Source: an uncultured Clostridia bacterium (GTDB taxonomy: Bacteria; Bacillota; Clostridia; TANB77; CAG-465). Taken from it: a DNA stretch of 64,000 bases. Below the pieces are notes generated by a model, which was not told the DNA's origin, searched no databases, and worked only from the letters and a program-made list of their open reading frames with translations. The first letter of the stretch is position 1. The number at the start of each line of letters is the position of its first letter. This document shows, piece after piece, positions 35,114-44,273 of the stretch. The translations under genes were made by a program, and so were the position numbers. Location: contig CAKPEI010000007.1 in the NCBI GenBank assembly GCA_934149365.1, positions 1-64,000 of the forward strand. Direction: 5' to 3'.

Positions 35114-36310
35114 GTGCGAAAAAAAATATTAATAGCAGTGAGTATTTTTTTGGGTATGATAGTATTTTTGAATAGTTCTTATGCTATTATAGAAAAAGTG
35201 CAAGATGAAAATATATTTCAAAATACACCCGCTGTAATTATTGAAGATAAAGGAATAGAAAATACTGAGGAAGCGACAAACGAAATGTCTTCTGGTAGAG
35301 TGCAAAACCTAGTTGTAGAGGTATTGTCAGGAGAAAAGAAAGGCAACAAATATAACGCGACATATACGGTATCAGCAAGAGAAGATAGTACATTTAAATT
35401 TGATATATTAAAAGTTGGTGATAAGGTTTACCTTACAATAGACGAAAGAATGGAAGAACCACTTGTTTATGTATCAGGGATACAAAGGCATACTGCACTT
35501 GCTGTTTTGGCAATAATATTTTTACTATCTATAGTTATAGTTGGTAGAAAAAAAGGTCTGAAAACTATAATATCACTTGCAATAACAATAGCAATTGTGT
35601 TCTTTTGGGCACTGCCAAGAATTATAAATGGAGCAAGTCCTTTATGGGTCGCAATAACAGTGAGCTCTGTTATAACAATAGTGACATACATAATAATTAG
35701 TGGGTTTAACAAGAAAACAGTGGCAGCCATATTAGGTACAGTAGGAGGACTGTTGCTTTCAGCGATAGTTGTATTAATATTTGGTTATGTTACAAGATTA
35801 TCTGGATTAAATGAAGAGACTATGTATTTGTTTTTCTTGCCACAAGGGATAAAATTTGACCTAGTTGAAATAATATTTGCTGGAATAATAATTGGTGCTT
35901 TAGGAGCATGTATGGATATGGCAATGTCTATTGCTTCGGCACTTGAAGAAATAAAAAAGGAAAATCCGTCGGCTGGAAAGGTAACTCTTTTTAAAGCAGG
36001 AATGAATATAGGAAAAGATGTAATGGGAACAAACACAAATACTTTAATACTTGCGTATGTTGGAAGTTCACTTACAATACTTATATTATACATGGCTTAT
36101 GGAATGAGTTTTTCGGAAATAGCAGATGTTGAGGTTGTAGCGGAAGCTATAATACGTTCACTAGCAGGAAGTATCGGGTTAATAGGCGTAATACCACTTA
36201 CTGCATTTATAAGTAGTTTGTTATATTCTAAAAACGGGGAATATGAAGAATATGAGGACTCTGATGAATACGAAGAGGACGAAGACGAATTATATGAGGA
36301 GGAAGAATAA
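35114..36310 (+). CDS. YibE/F-family membrane protein
   Basis: A 398-residue protein with an N-terminal signal-like helix, an extracytoplasmic beta domain (about residues 30-120), about seven membrane helices, and an acidic C-terminus of Glu, Asp and Tyr. GRKKGLKTIISLAITI, GALGACMDMAMSIASAL and KAGMNIGKDVMGTNTNTL match YibE/F (PF07907), a family of unknown function. GTG start after GGGAGGT. The stop overlaps the ATG of the acyl-CoA synthetase by one base. Confidence 0.87.
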   Translation: MRKKILIAVSIFLGMIVFLNSSYAIIEKVQDENIFQNTPAVIIEDKGIENTEEATNEMSSGRVQNLVVEVLSGEKKGNKYNATYTVSAREDSTFKFDILKVGDKVYLTIDERMEEPLVYVSGIQRHTALAVLAIIFLLSIVIVGRKKGLKTIISLAITIAIVFFWALPRIINGASPLWVAITVSSVITIVTYIIISGFNKKTVAAILGTVGGLLLSAIVVLIFGYVTRLSGLNEETMYLFFLPQGIKFDLVEIIFAGIIIGALGACMDMAMSIASALEEIKKENPSAGKVTLFKAGMNIGKDVMGTNTNTLILAYVGSSLTILILYMAYGMSFSEIADVEVVAEAIIRSLAGSIGLIGVIPLTAFISSLLYSKNGEYEEYEDSDEYEEDEDELYEEEE

Positions 36311-38013
36311 TGGCAAAAGAAATTATTCATTATGATGTAAGAAAAATAAGAGATGTAAAAGATTTAGTAAACAGTAGTGCAGAAATATATCAAAACAAAG
36401 CTGCATATTTAGTAAAAAACTCTATGAGAGAGTACGAAGAGGTAAGCTTTAATCAAGCTAAAAATAATATGGATGAATTAGGTACTGCCCTTATAAACTT
36501 AGGACTTAAAGGAGAAAAAATAGCTGTAATAGGAGAAAATAGATATGAATGGGCAATATCATATTTAGCTGTAATTTGTGGAACAGGAATTGTTGTACCA
36601 CTAGATAGAATGCTTCCTGAAAATGAAATAGAAAGTTGTTTGAAAAGAGGAGAAGTAACAGCAGTTATTTATTCTGATAGAGTAAAAGATGAAATAACGA
36701 ATATATCAGAAAGATTAGATAATGTTAAATATTTTATTGGAATGGACTTAAAAGAAGAAGTAGGAAAATTTAAATCTTTAGAACTATTATTAAAAAGAGG
36801 AAGAACACTTTTAGATGAAGGAAACAGAGATTTCTTAGATGCTGAGATTGATGTAAATGAGGTTGCAGAGATATTGTTCACATCTGGAACTACATCTGAA
36901 TCAAAAGCAGTAATGCTATCACATAATAATTTGGCATTTAACATTATGAATCAATGTTCAATGTTATATATTGATGATAAAGATATATTCTTATCAATAC
37001 TTCCTATACATCATGTATATGAATGTGTATGTGGTTTCTTAACACCTTTTTATAGAGGTTGTACAGTAGCATACTGTGAGGGCTTAAAATATATACAAAA
37101 AAATATGCAGGAAGCAAAAGTTACAATGATGTTAGGTGTACCTTTAATATTTGAAACCATGTATAGAAAGATATGGAAAGAAATAGAAAAACAAGGAAAA
37201 GAAAAATTAGTTAAAAGTATGATAAAAATAACTAATGCACTAGGACCAGTTGGAAAGAAAATGAAAAAGAAAGTTTTCAAAAGTATATATGACCAATTTG
37301 GCGGAAATATACGTCTATTTATAGCTGGTGCAGCTGCTATAAATCCAGAAGTTTCAAAAGGCTTTAAAGATTTTGGAATATTAGCTCTTCAAGGTTATGG
37401 CCTTTCTGAATGTGCACCTATAGTTGCATTAAACCCAAATACTTGTCCTAAAGACGATGCAGCAGGATTACCTTTGTTTAATACTGATGTTAAAATTGTG
37501 GATAAAAACAAAGAAGGTGTAGGAGAAATAGTAACAAAAGGTGAGCATGTAATGCTTGGTTACTATAAAGATGAAAATGCTACTAAAGAGGTTATGAAGA
37601 ATGGTTACTTCTATACAGGCGACTTAGGTTATTTAGATGAAGAAGGTTATGTTCATATAACTGGAAGAAAGAAGAATGTTATAATAACTAAAAATGGTAA
37701 GAATGTATATCCTGAAGAAATAGAAGGATTATTAAATGACTTGCCATATGTCAAGGAAACCATGGTATATGGAAAGAAAGAAAAAAATGATATTCTTTTA
37801 TCAGTGCAAGTTCTAGTAGATAGAGATAAAATCAAAGAAGAAAAAGGTGACATTTCTGAAGAACAAGTTAAAGATATAATTTGGTCAGAAATAAAGAAAG
37901 TAAATGAAGGCTTAGTTCAATACAAGAGAATAAAAAATCTAGAATTAAGAGATAAAGAATTTGAAAAAACTACTACTATGAAAATAAAAAGATATAAAGA
38001 GAATGTAAATTAG
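36310..38013 (+). CDS. fadD: AMP-binding long-chain acyl-CoA synthetase (FadD-like)
   Basis: A 567-residue adenylate-forming enzyme that activates fatty acids (ATP + CoA). P-loop FTSGTTSESKAVMLSHNN near residue 190, GYGLSECAP, the YYTGDLGY motif as FYTGDLGYLDEEG, and the catalytic Lys in TTTMKIKRY at the C-terminus. Start overlaps the YibE/F stop by one base. Since an acyl-ACP thioesterase also occurs in the window, free fatty acids are probably handled by this organism. Exact chain length preference unknown. Confidence 0.9.
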   Translation: MAKEIIHYDVRKIRDVKDLVNSSAEIYQNKAAYLVKNSMREYEEVSFNQAKNNMDELGTALINLGLKGEKIAVIGENRYEWAISYLAVICGTGIVVPLDRMLPENEIESCLKRGEVTAVIYSDRVKDEITNISERLDNVKYFIGMDLKEEVGKFKSLELLLKRGRTLLDEGNRDFLDAEIDVNEVAEILFTSGTTSESKAVMLSHNNLAFNIMNQCSMLYIDDKDIFLSILPIHHVYECVCGFLTPFYRGCTVAYCEGLKYIQKNMQEAKVTMMLGVPLIFETMYRKIWKEIEKQGKEKLVKSMIKITNALGPVGKKMKKKVFKSIYDQFGGNIRLFIAGAAAINPEVSKGFKDFGILALQGYGLSECAPIVALNPNTCPKDDAAGLPLFNTDVKIVDKNKEGVGEIVTKGEHVMLGYYKDENATKEVMKNGYFYTGDLGYLDEEGYVHITGRKKNVIITKNGKNVYPEEIEGLLNDLPYVKETMVYGKKEKNDILLSVQVLVDRDKIKEEKGDISEEQVKDIIWSEIKKVNEGLVQYKRIKNLELRDKEFEKTTTMKIKRYKENVN

Positions 38014-38016
38014 TTT

Positions 38017-38053
38017 TAAAAGAGGAAGAAAGTCAAAATTTCTTCCTCTTTTT
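38017..38053 (+). terminator. Terminator of the acyl-CoA synthetase gene
   Basis: AAAGAGGAAGAAA and TTTCTTCCTCTTT form the stem, followed by TT. A second hairpin with AAGTTATTTCT and AGAAATAACTT is at about 38090-38120. Confidence 0.85.
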
Positions 38054-38190
38054 GCTATTAGAAAAAAATAAAAAGTAAAATATTTAAAAAAGTTATTTCT
38101 GAAATGAGAAATAACTTTTTATAACGTAAAAAATGTAAAAGGAGTATTTTGCATAAAAAAAGCATATATTAATATCAGGTGATGTTATAT

Positions 38191-38844
38191 ATGCCAAAGA
38201 AAAAAATTGAAATAAATGAAATTATAAGCTGGATAGTTAGAGTATTACTTCTTGTTGCTATAGCTGAGAGTATATATACTAAAAAATATCAAAATACATT
38301 TATAGGAGTAATATCAATTATAATGACATTTTACCCTAGTATTTTGAAGAAGAAATTAAGAGTATACCTGCCATCAAGTTTACAAATAATTATAACTCTA
38401 TTTATATTTGCTGCTGAATTTTTAGGAGAATTTTATGAGTTTTATTACAAAATACCTTGGTGGGACAATATGTTACACTGTATATCAGGTAGTGTACTTG
38501 GAATAGTAGGCTTTATGTTTGTATATTTTTTAAACAAAACCCATATAAAAAGAACAAAATTAAGTCCGTTTTTTATAGCTTTATTTGCATTTTGCTTTTC
38601 AATAACTATAGGTGTATTTTGGGAGTTTTTTGAGTTCTCGGTAGATAGATTATTAGGTTTTAATATGCAAAAATTCAGAATGCCAGGAGAAGATGGATTA
38701 GTAGATACTATGATAGATTTGTTTGTAGATGCATTAGGTGCTTTTGTTGTTTCTGCTATTGGTTATGTCTATATGAAAAGAAATAAAAAAACTAGAGTAG
38801 AAGCTTGGATGCAAGAGCAAAGTAAACTTGAAATGGGAGAATAA
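38191..38844 (+). CDS. DUF2238 (YjdF-type) membrane protein
   Basis: A 217-residue protein with six hydrophobic segments. LGEFYEFYYKIPWWDNMLHCISGSVLG, GVFWEFFEFSVDRLLGFNMQ and DTMIDLFVDALGA (acidic and His residues within membrane helices) match the DUF2238 family of unknown function. The start chosen is ATG at 38191, 8 bases after AGGTGA; the upstream GTG and ATG codons are too close to the ribosome site. Confidence 0.85.
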   Translation: MPKKKIEINEIISWIVRVLLLVAIAESIYTKKYQNTFIGVISIIMTFYPSILKKKLRVYLPSSLQIIITLFIFAAEFLGEFYEFYYKIPWWDNMLHCISGSVLGIVGFMFVYFLNKTHIKRTKLSPFFIALFAFCFSITIGVFWEFFEFSVDRLLGFNMQKFRMPGEDGLVDTMIDLFVDALGAFVVSAIGYVYMKRNKKTRVEAWMQEQSKLEMGE

Positions 38845-38875
38845 TTGTTACAATAAAATTACAAATAAATAAAAT

Positions 38876-38917
38876 AACACAAAAAGTGTTGAAAAAAGTA
38901 ATGATATACAGTAGAAT
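38876..38917 (+). promoter_or_regulatory. Promoter and operator-like repeat of pilin leader 4
   Basis: AACAC-AAAAA-GTGTT (38876-38890) over TTGAAA (38889), 17 bases, TAGAAT (38912). Confidence 0.75.
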
Positions 38918-38953
38918 AAAAACGTGAAAAAAATAACAAGAAAAAGAAAAGAG

Positions 38954-38974
38954 ATGAAATTAGTTATATGCTGA
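38954..38974 (+). CDS. Six-codon leader peptide in pilin leader 4
   Basis: ATG AAA TTA GTT ATA TGC TGA, preceded by AAAGAG. The ORF covers the 5' arm of the leader hairpin and stops in its loop, just as the read-through frame of leader 2 would. Translation would therefore disturb the hairpin. Confidence 0.4.
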   Translation: MKLVIC

Positions 38975-38994
38975 AAGTATATAACTAGCTTTTT
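38960..38994 (+). terminator. Terminator-like hairpin in pilin leader 4
   Basis: TTAGTTATAT and ATATAACTAG pair fully (one G-T), with loop GCTGAAAGT, then CTTTTT. Compared with leader 2, base pairs differ but pairing is kept. Confidence 0.7.
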
Positions 38995-39019
38995 GTATTA
39001 AAAATAAAATAGAAAACTA

Positions 39020-39055
39020 AAGGTATAAACATAGTAAAAAACTATGATTATATAA
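39020..39055 (+). promoter_or_regulatory. AAGGTATAA box and second leader hairpin (compensated)
   Basis: CATAGT-AAAAA-ACTATG (39030-39046) replaces the CATGAT/ATCATG of the other leaders. Both arms changed together. Confidence 0.65.
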
Positions 39056-39093
39056 ATAATTTGTCCAAAGGAAAAATACGAAGGGAGAAAAAT

Positions 39094-40278
39094 ATGAGAA
39101 CAAAAGTTAAATTAAAAGGCGGAATATCATTAATAGTATTAGTAATAACAATAATAGTAATGATAATATTAGCCGCAGCAATAATTTTGTCACTATCAAA
39201 TAGTGGAATAATAGGCAAGGCAAATAAAGCAAAAACAGATAGTGATACAGCAAATTTAAAAGAGTATGTAAATACCCTAAGAGCAGAATGGGAGTTAATG
39301 ACAGATGCAGAAAGATCAGTCAAAGCAAATTCATTTGAAGAATATGCAAACAAAAAGCTAGCTGATAATGGCTACAAAGGAGCAGTAGGAGCAGATGGAG
39401 AAGTATATTCAAACTTAAATGAAAATGTAATGGCAGCAATAAGAGCAGGAATAAAGGTAGGAGATGTAGTAACAGGATATACAGTAACATCGACTACGTA
39501 TACAACAGACGGAAGTGAAAATACAGCTTTAAACGGCTCAGAAACCAATCCACAATCACAAACAGTAACAGCAAATACTGCGCTAACATGGAAATACTTA
39601 GGAGTAAATGCAAATGGAGAGCTAGAAATAATGGCAGATTTAGGAGAAGAAGTTGCAGCAAATACTAAGGTAAATTTATCAGGAAAAGGTGGATACTTAA
39701 AAGGGCCAGGAATGTTAAATACAATATGTGAAAAGTTATATTCAAAAGAAGGAGTAGGAACAGCAAGAAGTATGAATATAGACGATGTAAATAATATATT
39801 AGGATATACAGGACCAAAAGGAAGTTATTCCGATACTAATTATAACACAGTAACAACAGCAGAACCATTAACAATAGGAGATATAGATAAGAAATTAGGA
39901 ACATCACTAGGAAATACAACAACAACACCAGATGGAAAAGCCTTATCCACATATTATGCAGATTGTTACTTTATAGATAAAACTAGCGGCAAAAAAGAGA
40001 TGAAAAATCCAGGAAATGTAGATTTAGTATACAATGCTAAAAATGCGTACTGGCTTGCTTCTCCGTGTGTCAATGCGCTTTTTGGCGGCAGCTATGCGTA
40101 CTTCTATGTGCGCTACGTTTACTCTGCTAGCGTGGACATGTGCGAAATGTTCTATTCGAATGACATCTCTAACTTCGATACGTTTGCGGTTCGCCCTGTG
40201 GTTTCTCTAAAATCTAATATCCAGTTAACACGAGATATTGGGGAAACAGAATGGAAAATAAAGCAGGCACAAAACTAG
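39094..40278 (+). CDS. Pilin-like protein 4 with DGR-like variable C-terminus (intact)
   Basis: 394 residues. ATG at 39094 follows AAGGGAG; an in-frame upstream ATG at 39061 has no ribosome site. Leader MRTKVKLKGG and helix ISLIVLVITIIVMIIL as in pilin 3. N-terminal soluble part SDTANLKEYVNTLRAE as in pilin 2, but the middle domain (LTWKYLGVNANGELEIMADL...GPGMLNTICEKLYS) is clearly diverged from pilins 1 to 3. It keeps WLASPCV, the variable region and VRPVVSL, then a different tail (TRDIGETEWKIK). A likely surface-exposed variable binding protein; it depends on pilus or secretion genes outside the window. Confidence 0.82.
   Translation: MRTKVKLKGGISLIVLVITIIVMIILAAAIILSLSNSGIIGKANKAKTDSDTANLKEYVNTLRAEWELMTDAERSVKANSFEEYANKKLADNGYKGAVGADGEVYSNLNENVMAAIRAGIKVGDVVTGYTVTSTTYTTDGSENTALNGSETNPQSQTVTANTALTWKYLGVNANGELEIMADLGEEVAANTKVNLSGKGGYLKGPGMLNTICEKLYSKEGVGTARSMNIDDVNNILGYTGPKGSYSDTNYNTVTTAEPLTIGDIDKKLGTSLGNTTTTPDGKALSTYYADCYFIDKTSGKKEMKNPGNVDLVYNAKNAYWLASPCVNALFGGSYAYFYVRYVYSASVDMCEMFYSNDISNFDTFAVRPVVSLKSNIQLTRDIGETEWKIKQAQN
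40048..40209 (+). other. DGR-like variable region, copy 4
   Basis: 162 bases aligned with copies 1 and 3. Despite the diverged host gene, framework codons are nearly identical (TGG CTT GCT TCT CCG TGT GTC; TCG; GTT TCT CTA) and differences fall mostly at codon positions 1 and 2. The last codons (CGC CCT GTG) differ from CGT CCG TAT of the other copies. Confidence 0.72.
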
Positions 40279-40284
40279 GGAAAA

Positions 40285-40341
40285 TTGGCGCTGGAGGGCT
40301 TTTTGTAGGGTGGCATCGGGGTCTCCCGCCAAAGCGGGAGA
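40285..40341 (+). other. Conserved hairpin element 76 bp after the variable region
   Basis: The core GCTGGAGGGCTTTTTG, T, AGGGTGGC (40290-40314) is shared with the element at 25867. Two competing stems are possible: TTGGCG/CGCCAA around the core, or TCTCCCGC/GCGGGAGA (40322-40341). Confidence 0.55.
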
Positions 40342-40409
40342 AATTATCATCCCTATATAGAACTGTAACAGTTGAATGCAGATGTTTTAGTTGACATATT
40401 TATATATTT

Positions 40410-40447
40410 AGTCATGTAGACACTCTCTCGTCTACATGGCTATTTTT
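40410..40447 (+). terminator. Terminator of pilin 4
   Basis: AGTCATGTAGAC and GTCTACATGGCT form a stem, followed by ATTTTTG. Confidence 0.85.
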
Positions 40448-40533
40448 GTATTGGTGTATATTGCAAAATATTGTCGAATGTTGTATACTATAAAAGGATG
40501 ATTAGACAACATAATTATTACTTGGGGGAATTA

Positions 40534-42072
40534 ATGAAGTTTATAAAAAAGATATTTAAGGTTATATTCGGTAGAACTACAATAGCACTTATTGCGTTAT
40601 GTTTTCAACTAGCTATATTATATGTTAGTTACAAATTCTACCAAGAATATATAGGATATATATTTACTGGTTTTGTAATACTTAGTGCTTGTATTGTAAT
40701 TTATATAATAAATGCAAAACAAAACCCTGCTTTTAAACTTGCATGGATAATACCAGTATTAGTATTTCCGTTTTTTGGTGTAGCAATGTACTTGTTTGTA
40801 AAAACACAACAAGCTCCAAAAAGAATAAATAAAAAAATAAAAAGAATATCAGGTGAAATGAATAAAAATTTAGAGCAAAATGAAAGTATTTTATCTGAGT
40901 TAAAAAATGAAAATTGTGATATCCATAATTTAGCTTATTATATGCATAATGCAGGTAATTTTCCGGTATACAAAAATACAGATATTGAGTATTTTCCAGT
41001 AGGCGAAGTTAAGTTCAAAAAACTTATAGAAGAATTAAAAAAAGCTGAAAAGTATATATTTATGGAGTATTTTATAATTGAAAAGAGCAAAATGTGGAAT
41101 ATCATACTTGAAATATTAGAAGAAAAAGTAAAACAGGGAGTAGAAGTCAGAGTGATGTATGATGGAATGTGCTCTATAGCTATGCTTCCTTGGAATTTCC
41201 CTGAAACTCTCAAGAAAAAGGGAATAAATTGTAAAATATTTTCACCTATTGTACCAGCTCTTTCTACTTGTCAGAATAATAGAGACCATAGAAAAATTGT
41301 GGTTATTGATGGTAAAGTAGCTTTTACAGGTGGAGTAAATATAGGGGACGAATATATAAATGAGTACGATAAATATGGGCATTGGAAAGATACATCTATA
41401 ATGCTAAAGGGAGATGCAGTTAAATCATTTGTACTTATGTTTTTGCAAATGTGGAGTATAGATGAGAAGACACTTAAAGATTATGAAAAATATATAAATA
41501 CAGAAGAAAACTTAATTAAAAGCTCATCATATGTAATACCTTATTCAGATAATCCATATGATGAGGATAATATAGGTGAGCAAGTATATATGGACATTAT
41601 AAATACAGCGAAAAAATATGTTCATATAATGACACCATATTTGATATTAGATAATGAAATGATTATGGCACTAAAATATGCTGCTAAAAGAGGTGTAGAT
41701 ACTGTTATTATTATGCCTCACGTACCAGATAAAATTTATGCGTATTTGCTTGCTAGGACATATTATGAGGAACTTTTGGAAGCAGGAGTTAAAATATATG
41801 AATACACACCTGGGTTTGTACATGCCAAGGTTTTTATAAGTGATGATGACGAAGCGGTTGTTGGAACTATTAATTTAGATTTTAGAAGTTTGTATCTCAA
41901 TTTTGAATGTGCTGCATATATGTATAGAAATAGTGCGATAAATTACATAGAAAAAGATTTTGAAAGGACGTTAGAAGAGTGTGAGAACATAACACTGGAA
42001 AATCATAAAAAGTACAGTGTTTTTAAGAAAATTATAGGAAGAATACTTAGATTGTTTGCTCCGCTTATGTAG
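40534..42072 (+). CDS. cls: Cardiolipin synthase (PLD family)
   Basis: A 512-residue membrane enzyme that joins two phosphatidylglycerols into cardiolipin. Two N-terminal membrane helices, a PLDc_N region (IIPVLVFPFFGVAMYLF), then two HKD motifs: HRKIVVIDGKVAFTGGVN and HAKVFISDDDEAVVGTIN. The start is ATG at 40534 after TGGGGGAA; the longer in-frame extension has no ribosome site. The PF06541 gene follows 15 bases later. Confidence 0.93.
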   Translation: MKFIKKIFKVIFGRTTIALIALCFQLAILYVSYKFYQEYIGYIFTGFVILSACIVIYIINAKQNPAFKLAWIIPVLVFPFFGVAMYLFVKTQQAPKRINKKIKRISGEMNKNLEQNESILSELKNENCDIHNLAYYMHNAGNFPVYKNTDIEYFPVGEVKFKKLIEELKKAEKYIFMEYFIIEKSKMWNIILEILEEKVKQGVEVRVMYDGMCSIAMLPWNFPETLKKKGINCKIFSPIVPALSTCQNNRDHRKIVVIDGKVAFTGGVNIGDEYINEYDKYGHWKDTSIMLKGDAVKSFVLMFLQMWSIDEKTLKDYEKYINTEENLIKSSSYVIPYSDNPYDEDNIGEQVYMDIINTAKKYVHIMTPYLILDNEMIMALKYAAKRGVDTVIIMPHVPDKIYAYLLARTYYEELLEAGVKIYEYTPGFVHAKVFISDDDEAVVGTINLDFRSLYLNFECAAYMYRNSAINYIEKDFERTLEECENITLENHKKYSVFKKIIGRILRLFAPLM

Positions 42073-42087
42073 AAAGAAGGAATTAGT

Positions 42088-42708
42088 ATGAAGATGGAAA
42101 AACTAAAAAAATATTTTCTTCTGTTTGTAATGTATTCTGTAGTTGGCTGGCTTATGGAAATAACTCTAGCAGCAGTTTGTTTGAGAAAGTTTGTAAATAG
42201 AGGAGTGTTAGTGGGGCCATATCTTCCAATTTATGGTGTAGGATGTATGCTTATTTTACTTTTAGTTGAACGATTTAAAGATAAACCATGGGTACTTGTT
42301 TTATTTAGTATGCTTATATGTTCTGTTTTGGAATATGTTACTAGCTTTTTACTTGAAGTTATATTTAATACAAGATGGTGGGACTACTCAAACAGTTTGA
42401 TTAATTTAAATGGTAGAATATGTTTAGAAACCACAGCATTATTTGGAATTTTAGGCGCATTAATAGTGTATGTAGTAAATCCATTATTTTTGAAACTTAT
42501 AGATAAATTATCAGTTAAAACAATAAACATATTGTTTTATTCACTAGCTAGTATAATGCTTATAGATGCAGTTATGTCATTTACGTCTGTTTCTTTAATA
42601 CGTAATAGTTTTGATGGAAATATAAAAGATACTACAGAGGAAGTATCACAAAATATGATTAGGTTTATAAAAAATATATTTGTTAAAATAAAGGAAGCAA
42701 TCTGCTAA
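42088..42708 (+). CDS. PF06541-type membrane protein (putative CmpB-like permease)
   Basis: A 206-residue protein with five or six membrane segments. VMYSVVGWLMEITLAA, RKFVNRGVLVGPYLPIYGVG and SFLLEVIFNTRWWDYS are diagnostic of PF06541, named as an ABC permease family but without any ATPase here and of unproven function. Start after GAAGGAATTAGT, 15 bases after cls. Confidence 0.83.
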   Translation: MKMEKLKKYFLLFVMYSVVGWLMEITLAAVCLRKFVNRGVLVGPYLPIYGVGCMLILLLVERFKDKPWVLVLFSMLICSVLEYVTSFLLEVIFNTRWWDYSNSLINLNGRICLETTALFGILGALIVYVVNPLFLKLIDKLSVKTINILFYSLASIMLIDAVMSFTSVSLIRNSFDGNIKDTTEEVSQNMIRFIKNIFVKIKEAIC

Positions 42709-42730
42709 GGGAGATTGCTTCTAAATATTT
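42692..42730 (+). terminator. Hairpin between PF06541 gene and murC
   Basis: GAAGCAATCT and AGATTGCTTC form the stem. The T-run after it is weak. Confidence 0.55.
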
Positions 42731-42739
42731 ATTCTTTAA

Positions 42740-44152
42740 TTATAATAAATCGCTTAATTTAGTTATTGTTCCAGCTCCTATTGTAAGTACAATATCATTT
42801 GGCTCAATAATTTCTTTTATTTTCTTTGCAATATCTTCAAATGAACTTATATACATAGCATTTATTCCGTTTCTTACAAGTTCATCTGCAAGCATCTTTG
42901 AAGAAATAGTTTCATCAAAAGATTCTCTTGCTGCATAAATGTCTGTTAATATAACAAAATCAGCGTTGTTAAATGCATGAGCAAATTTATCAAATAACAA
43001 TTTAGTTCTTGAATATGTATGAGGTTGAAATACAGCAATAACTCTATTTTTTGATTTGTTTCTTGCAGATTCTAAAGTTGCTTTGATTTCAGTTGGATGA
43101 TGAGCGTAATCGTCATACACATTAACATTATCACCAATTGTTTTTTTGTATTCAAATCTTCTACTTGCACCAGTAAAGTTTTCAATACCTTCTTTTGCTT
43201 TAAGTATATCCAAGTTGTTTGCGTAAATACTTCCAACAGTTGCAAGACTATTTGCTACATTATGCTTTCCAGGTGCATTAAGAGAAATATCAGTAACATA
43301 TTTACCATTTATATATAAGTCGTATTTGTAGCAACCATTTTCGTTAATTGCAATATTATCAGCATATAGATTAGCTGATTTATCTTTTAAAGAATATGTA
43401 AGAACTGTTATGTTATTTTCTTGTATAAAGCTTTGTAAACTTAAAAGAACGTCATTACAATTTTCATCATCTTTATTAATTATTAATTTACCGTTTTTAG
43501 GTAGCATTGATATAAATTTTGTAAATGATTGTTTTATTTGATTTATATCTTTAAAATAATCTAAATGTTCTTCTTCAATATTTAGTATTACAGCTGTTTC
43601 TGGTGGAAAGTTAAGAAAACTATCTACATATTCGCAAGCTTCTAATACGAAATATTTATTTTCACCAATAAGGTAGTTCACATCCCCAAGTTCTTTTAAT
43701 TTTGACCCCACAAGTACAGTAGGGTGAGTGTCAAGATGCATGAATGAGCTTGCTATCATAGAAGTTGTAGTTGTTTTTCCATGCATTCCTGCTATACATA
43801 TAGGCTTTTCGTATTCTTTTAATAGTATCCCAATGAAAGGTGCTCTTTCAAGAGTTGGTTTGCCTATTTCGTGTGCATAAGAAAGTTCTTCATCACTATC
43901 TTTTATAGCTGCTGTATATACTATTAAATCAGCATCCTTTACTAAATCTTTGTTGTGACCTATGTGGACAGGGATATTTTCATTTCTTAATATTTTTATC
44001 ATATCACCGTCAAAAGCATCCGAACCAGTTACAGTAAAACCTGCTCTTTTTAGCATTACTGCAACTCCACTCATACTTACGCCACCTATACCAATCATGT
44101 GTATTTTATTTATATTTTTTAAATCGATATTTGTATTACTCAAAATAATCAC
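42740..44152 (-). CDS. murC: UDP-N-acetylmuramate--L-alanine ligase
   Basis: The cytoplasmic Mur ligase that adds L-Ala to UDP-MurNAc. N-terminal UDP-binding HMIGIGGVSMSGVA, ATP loop GMHGKTTTTSMI near residue 120, EACEYVDSFLNF, NVYDDYAHHPTEI and the C-terminal HTYSRTKLLFDKF. The frame begins with GTG at 44152, but TTG at 44143 has better spacing to GGAAGTG, so the first three residues are uncertain. It is isolated from other mur genes and diverges from the TPR gene. Confidence 0.93.
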   Translation of the reverse strand: MIILSNTNIDLKNINKIHMIGIGGVSMSGVAVMLKRAGFTVTGSDAFDGDMIKILRNENIPVHIGHNKDLVKDADLIVYTAAIKDSDEELSYAHEIGKPTLERAPFIGILLKEYEKPICIAGMHGKTTTTSMIASSFMHLDTHPTVLVGSKLKELGDVNYLIGENKYFVLEACEYVDSFLNFPPETAVILNIEEEHLDYFKDINQIKQSFTKFISMLPKNGKLIINKDDENCNDVLLSLQSFIQENNITVLTYSLKDKSANLYADNIAINENGCYKYDLYINGKYVTDISLNAPGKHNVANSLATVGSIYANNLDILKAKEGIENFTGASRRFEYKKTIGDNVNVYDDYAHHPTEIKATLESARNKSKNRVIAVFQPHTYSRTKLLFDKFAHAFNNADFVILTDIYAARESFDETISSKMLADELVRNGINAMYISSFEDIAKKIKEIIEPNDIVLTIGAGTITKLSDLL

Positions 44153-44221
44153 TTCCTAATCAACATTATACTAAAATATATTTTGCATATCAATAATGAA
44201 TGTGTAAAAAACTAATAAAAT

Positions 44222-44250
44222 TTGCAAAATACATACATTTAGTATATAAT
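44222..44250 (+). promoter_or_regulatory. Promoter of the TPR gene
   Basis: TTGCAA, 17 bases, TATAAT, 24 bases before the start at 44274. Confidence 0.75.
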
Positions 44251-44273
44251 ATACAAAAATTGAGGTAGAGTTT

